The notes under the pieces were generated by a model. It searched no databases and was not told where the DNA came from. It saw only the letters and a list, made by a program, of their open reading frames with translations. A stretch of 42,367 nucleotides of DNA from an uncultured Parabacteroides sp. (GTDB lineage Bacteria > Bacteroidota > Bacteroidia > Bacteroidales > Tannerellaceae). Within the stretch, counting starts at the first letter, position 1, and every line of letters starts with the position of its first letter. The position numbers and the translations under genes were made by a program. The stretch covers positions 1-42,367 of the forward strand of contig CAKUZF010000021.1 in the NCBI GenBank assembly GCA_934718155.1. Direction: 5' to 3'. Shown here in pieces: positions 39,764-42,367 of the stretch.

Positions 39764-42094
39764 TTAGAAAGCCAGGCTGACCTCCGCTCCGATCTGGAAG
39801 GGCTTGCCCAGCTGCACGAACGGGTTGCCGAACGATTCGAAGTAGAAGGCCGCATAGCGTGTGTTGGTCAGGTTGCGGCTCCAAAGATTCACGTTTACGG
39901 CCCCTTTTCGCACGCCGACCTTGGCGTTCAGTGTGCTATAGAAGCGCTGGTAGGTGTCGTTGGCCTCGGTCCAGTAGATCTTTCCCGCTCCGCTGCATTG
40001 AGCCGAGGCGGTGACTTGGTCGATCCAGCCGCCGCTGAAGAGGTGCGTGTAGTGTACCCCGACGTTCAGGGTGTGGCGGGGCGTGTAGGGGATGGCTTTG
40101 CCTGCGAAGTCTTGTTTGCCATTGTCGTAGTCGCGGAATGAGGCCTTGGTGAAGCCATAGTTGGCGTCGGCTGTCCAGTCGTGGCTGATGCGCCATCGCA
40201 GTGAGCCTTCCAAGCCGTAGCTCTTAGCCTTTCCGGCGTTGGTCAGGATGCGTCCGCTTCCGCTGCTCACGAATTGGGTGAGCTGCAGGTCTTGGATGTC
40301 CATGTAGAAACCGGTCAGCTCCGCCGCCAGCTGTCCCTCCTTCAGCTCGCTGCGCACGCCGATCTCGTAGTTCCAGCTTTGCTCGGGCTTGAAGGCCGCG
40401 ACCTCCTCGATGGGGGTTGGCTCAGGCAGAGGCATGGGTATCATGGCTTGGAAGCTTTTCATCATGTCATATTTCATTTGGCTTTGCATCACGTCGGCCG
40501 ACATTTGCACGTTGTAGCCGCCCGTTTTGTAGCCCTTCGCTACCGACAGGTAGGTGAAGGTGGTTGGCGTGCAGGCGTATTTGAGCGAAACTTTCGGAAG
40601 CACTTGCCAAAAATCTTGCGCGACGCGCTCGTCGATCGTTGAGGTCGGGATGGCGTTGGGCATCAGCTTGTCGATGGGCATGTAGGGGCCTTCGGCCTTG
40701 AAGGCGATGCCCAGGTTCATCTTGGCCTCGGATTCGTAGTGCATCTTCTGCTTCTCGTAGTCGAGTCTGACGCCGGCTGTTACCGAGAGGCCCGGGATGA
40801 GCAGGTCGTTGTAGGTAGACTGGTGGAAAAGCGCCACGCCGTAAGAGGGCGTGTCGAACGATCCGGGGATATAGAGCTGCTTGTCAATTATTTTCAGGTA
40901 GGGCATTTTCGGGTTGTGTTTCTTCAGCTGATCGAATGTGGATTGAAGAATCTCCTGGATGCCCTCTTCCTTGAATGTGACAGGCCCGTCGGTGTGTAAG
41001 TCGTTGTAGAAACCATGCAGGCCGAACGACCATTGGTAATTGCCGCTGTTCTGGTTGCGCAAGCTGAACTCTTGGCTGACGGCATGCTGCCTTTGCTTCT
41101 GGTTGAGCGTGAAGATGGATTTGGGCGAGAAGTCTTGGTCCATCTTCATGTCGTCGTTCAGGTATTGGTAGCCAGTTGTGCTCATAAACAACAAGCGGTC
41201 GGTCCGATAGCTCAACGAAAGGTTTTGCGAAATCATCGTGCGGCGGTAGGTGCTCGAGTCGTTGATGCAAACGGGATCGATTTGCCGGTGGTTGGTGTTG
41301 CCCGATCCGGTGAATCGGCCGTATGGGAAGCCCCCTTCGTTCACGTAGTCTGCGCTAAACGAGTAGGAGGCCTGGAAATGGGGGTTGAACCGACCTTCGA
41401 TCTTGAAGCGTCCGCCCACGTTGTCTGATTTGTCGAGTTTCTTCCCGTCGTAAGCGTTGGTGAAGAAACCGTCGTTGTGCTCGTAATAGGCAGCGGCGGT
41501 GAAGCCGATCTTCGAGCTGAGCTGCGCGTAATGCGACGCTTTCACCTTGTATTGCCCGTAGCTGCCCGCCGAGACCGAAAGCTTCTTGCCTTGGAAGTCG
41601 AACGGCGAGAGGGTGTAGATGTTGATGATGCCTCCCATGGCGTTTCGGCCATACAGCGTGCCTTGGGGCCCGCGCAAGACCTCGATGCGCTGAATGTCGG
41701 TCAGCTCAAAATCAAACGTGCTCTTGTCTAAGTAGGGGGCGTTGTCGACGTAGAGCCCAACGGATTGCCCGCTGCTTCTCGCGCCGATCCCTCGTATGTA
41801 GATGGCCGAAGTCAGTTTGGCTCCATAATCGGGCATATAGAGGTTGGGCACGAAAGAGCTGATGTCTTTCAACGCCTCGATTTGCCGGTTGGCGATCTGC
41901 TGGGGTGTCAGGATGGAGACGGCTCCGGGTAAAACCTTTAGGTCGTTCGTCTCTTTTGCCGACGAGGTGACGATCACCTCGTCTATCACGTAGTTCTTTA
42001 TCGTGTCGTTCTCGATCGGGGCGTGATGGAATGCGTAAGCGGGCGAAACGACAATTGCGCCAAGCATCCACGCATGTTTGAAACATTTTCTCAT
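39764..42094 (-). CDS. TonB-dependent outer membrane receptor (siderophore/cofactor type)
   Basis: 776 residues from ATG 42094; the open frame extends 20 codons further but into the promoter. Signal peptide MRKCFKHAWMLGAIVVSPAYA. No carboxypeptidase-D domain, unlike SusC. TonB box-like YVIDEVIVTSS, plug with LKDISSFVPNLYMPDYGAKLTSAIYIRGIGAR, IQRIEVLRGPQGTLYGRNAMGGIINIYT, and a barrel with the conserved late segments YLSVAKGYKTGGYN, NYEIGVRSEL and the terminal GAEVSLAF. No partner transport genes are adjacent and no riboswitch is seen; a palindrome in the promoter suggests control by a DNA-binding regulator. Substrate unknown. Confidence 0.93.
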   Translation of the reverse strand: MRKCFKHAWMLGAIVVSPAYAFHHAPIENDTIKNYVIDEVIVTSSAKETNDLKVLPGAVSILTPQQIANRQIEALKDISSFVPNLYMPDYGAKLTSAIYIRGIGARSSGQSVGLYVDNAPYLDKSTFDFELTDIQRIEVLRGPQGTLYGRNAMGGIINIYTLSPFDFQGKKLSVSAGSYGQYKVKASHYAQLSSKIGFTAAAYYEHNDGFFTNAYDGKKLDKSDNVGGRFKIEGRFNPHFQASYSFSADYVNEGGFPYGRFTGSGNTNHRQIDPVCINDSSTYRRTMISQNLSLSYRTDRLLFMSTTGYQYLNDDMKMDQDFSPKSIFTLNQKQRQHAVSQEFSLRNQNSGNYQWSFGLHGFYNDLHTDGPVTFKEEGIQEILQSTFDQLKKHNPKMPYLKIIDKQLYIPGSFDTPSYGVALFHQSTYNDLLIPGLSVTAGVRLDYEKQKMHYESEAKMNLGIAFKAEGPYMPIDKLMPNAIPTSTIDERVAQDFWQVLPKVSLKYACTPTTFTYLSVAKGYKTGGYNVQMSADVMQSQMKYDMMKSFQAMIPMPLPEPTPIEEVAAFKPEQSWNYEIGVRSELKEGQLAAELTGFYMDIQDLQLTQFVSSGSGRILTNAGKAKSYGLEGSLRWRISHDWTADANYGFTKASFRDYDNGKQDFAGKAIPYTPRHTLNVGVHYTHLFSGGWIDQVTASAQCSGAGKIYWTEANDTYQRFYSTLNAKVGVRKGAVNVNLWSRNLTNTRYAAFYFESFGNPFVQLGKPFQIGAEVSLAF

Positions 42095-42123
42095 AGTTTT
42101 CTTGCAGTCATTATTTCGGTTTG

Positions 42124-42172
42124 CAAAGTAAGAGGGAAAACAGGAGGTGGGCAATCACTACATGTAGTGATT
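42124..42172 (-). promoter_or_regulatory. TonB-receptor promoter with 20-bp perfect palindrome
   Basis: Minus strand: TTG (42152-42154), 20-nt spacer, TTACTTTG (42124-42131, one mismatch to TAnnTTTG). The perfect palindrome AATCACTACATGTAGTGATT (42153-42172) begins in the -33 box and extends upstream, a position suiting an activator or a repressor. Confidence 0.7.
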
Positions 42173-42182
42173 TTTCGCTTCC

Positions 42183-42222
42183 GCGGCATCGCTCGTGCGC
42201 GCGTACATATTATATATGCCGC
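42183..42222. repeat. Hairpin with GCGCGCGTACATAT core
   Basis: GCGGCAT (42183-42189) pairs with ATGCCGC (42216-42222). The loop contains GCGCGCGTACATAT, also found at 7989-8002 before the ABC ATPase gene. Confidence 0.4.
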
Positions 42223-42285
42223 TGTCGGGATGAGGCCATTGCTGCGTCACGATGATTTTTTTTATGAAAAAAGTTGCCGATGCGC

Positions 42286-42315
42286 TTGCAGGTTCAAAAA
42301 ATAGGTGTACCTTTG
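42286..42315 (+). promoter_or_regulatory. Stable-RNA-type promoter pointing out of the window
   Basis: TTG (42286-42288), 19-nt spacer, TACCTTTG (42308-42315), then GCACCCGCAATCGA. The spacer is identical to that of the tRNA-Pro promoter (231-260), and a GAAAAAAG tract lies upstream at about the same distance. The gene it serves starts after 42367; a tRNA or other stable RNA is expected. Confidence 0.75.
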
Positions 42316-42367
42316 CACCCGCAATCGAGAAACAACGACAGGTTGTGGATCGGTAGGGAGCGATCTT

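Noticed and set aside
42095..42154. 20-codon N-terminal extension of the TonB receptor
   Set aside because: It includes the promoter; the signal peptide starts properly at ATG 42094.

Overview
The window looks like a chromosomal stretch of a Bacteroidales bacterium in the Bacteroides/Parabacteroides/Porphyromonas neighbourhood; I cannot name the genus from the sequence alone. The evidence is the promoter type (TTG or TTTG, a 19-21 nt spacer, then TAnnTTTG), a SusC/SusD pair, a Bacteroidetes-type set of orphan families (DUF4286, DUF3078, a PorE-like TPR-PD40-OmpA lipoprotein, WbuC-like cupin), a seven-gene Rnf operon headed by an RseC-like protein, and glutamate dehydrogenases resembling those of Bacteroides and Porphyromonas. 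Most genes are core housekeeping. Three stretches look more AT-rich or recombined than their neighbours: the yefM-yoeB pair, the LRR lipoprotein, and the group II intron remnant after it.

Layout. 1-420: divergent tRNA-Phe and tRNA-Pro driven by near-identical promoters. 456-1332: DUF4286 protein and ruvC. 1438-2772 (minus): a glutamate dehydrogenase with an NAD-type cofactor loop. 2967-5921: a 984-residue PEP-synthase-like ATP-grasp protein with two receiver-like domains but no phosphohistidine domain. 5922-6337: repeats, including a 22-bp-period array. 6338-6911 (minus): YefM-YoeB toxin-antitoxin with an operator. 7018-7090 (minus): tRNA-Gly. 7170-9506: argB and a two-cassette ABC ATPase. 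9726-14537: SusC/SusD with its own promoter and terminator. 14751-19434: rarA, then serC-serA-DUF1015 with a strong terminator. 19476-21145: plant-type LRR lipoprotein with an HETFH motif. 21155-21483: an inverted-repeat-bounded segment and the 3' end of a group II intron. 21508-28129 (minus): rseC-rnfBCDGEA-galE. 28237-31247: DUF3078 barrel and MATE exporter, divergent. 31244-34498 (minus): queA-porE. 34611-35018: a second copy of the 22-bp repeat family and a candidate small RNA. 35024-37691: cupin, ferritin, DUF695 protein, and a Tat/lipobox TIM-barrel protein. 37887-39335 (minus): a second glutamate dehydrogenase with an NADP-type loop and a promoter palindrome. 39400-42172 (minus): a 60-residue membrane protein and a TonB-dependent receptor with a 20-bp palindrome in its promoter. 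42286-42367: a third copy of the stable-RNA promoter, pointing at an RNA gene just outside the window.

How the parts fit. Nitrogen and amino-acid metabolism dominate: two GDHs with different cofactor loops for ammonia exchange, ArgB for arginine, and SerC/SerA for serine with an uncharacterised DUF1015 partner. Rnf links reduced ferredoxin to NAD and ion pumping, as expected of an anaerobe. The envelope genes (SusCD, TonB receptor, DUF3078, PorE-like) are typical of the phylum. No phage, plasmid, CRISPR array or complete insertion sequence is visible. The most unusual items are the PEP-synthase-like fusion, the LRR-HExxH lipoprotein, the 22-bp modular repeat seen at two loci, the candidate small RNA, and the palindromes in the gdhA2 and TonB-receptor promoters.
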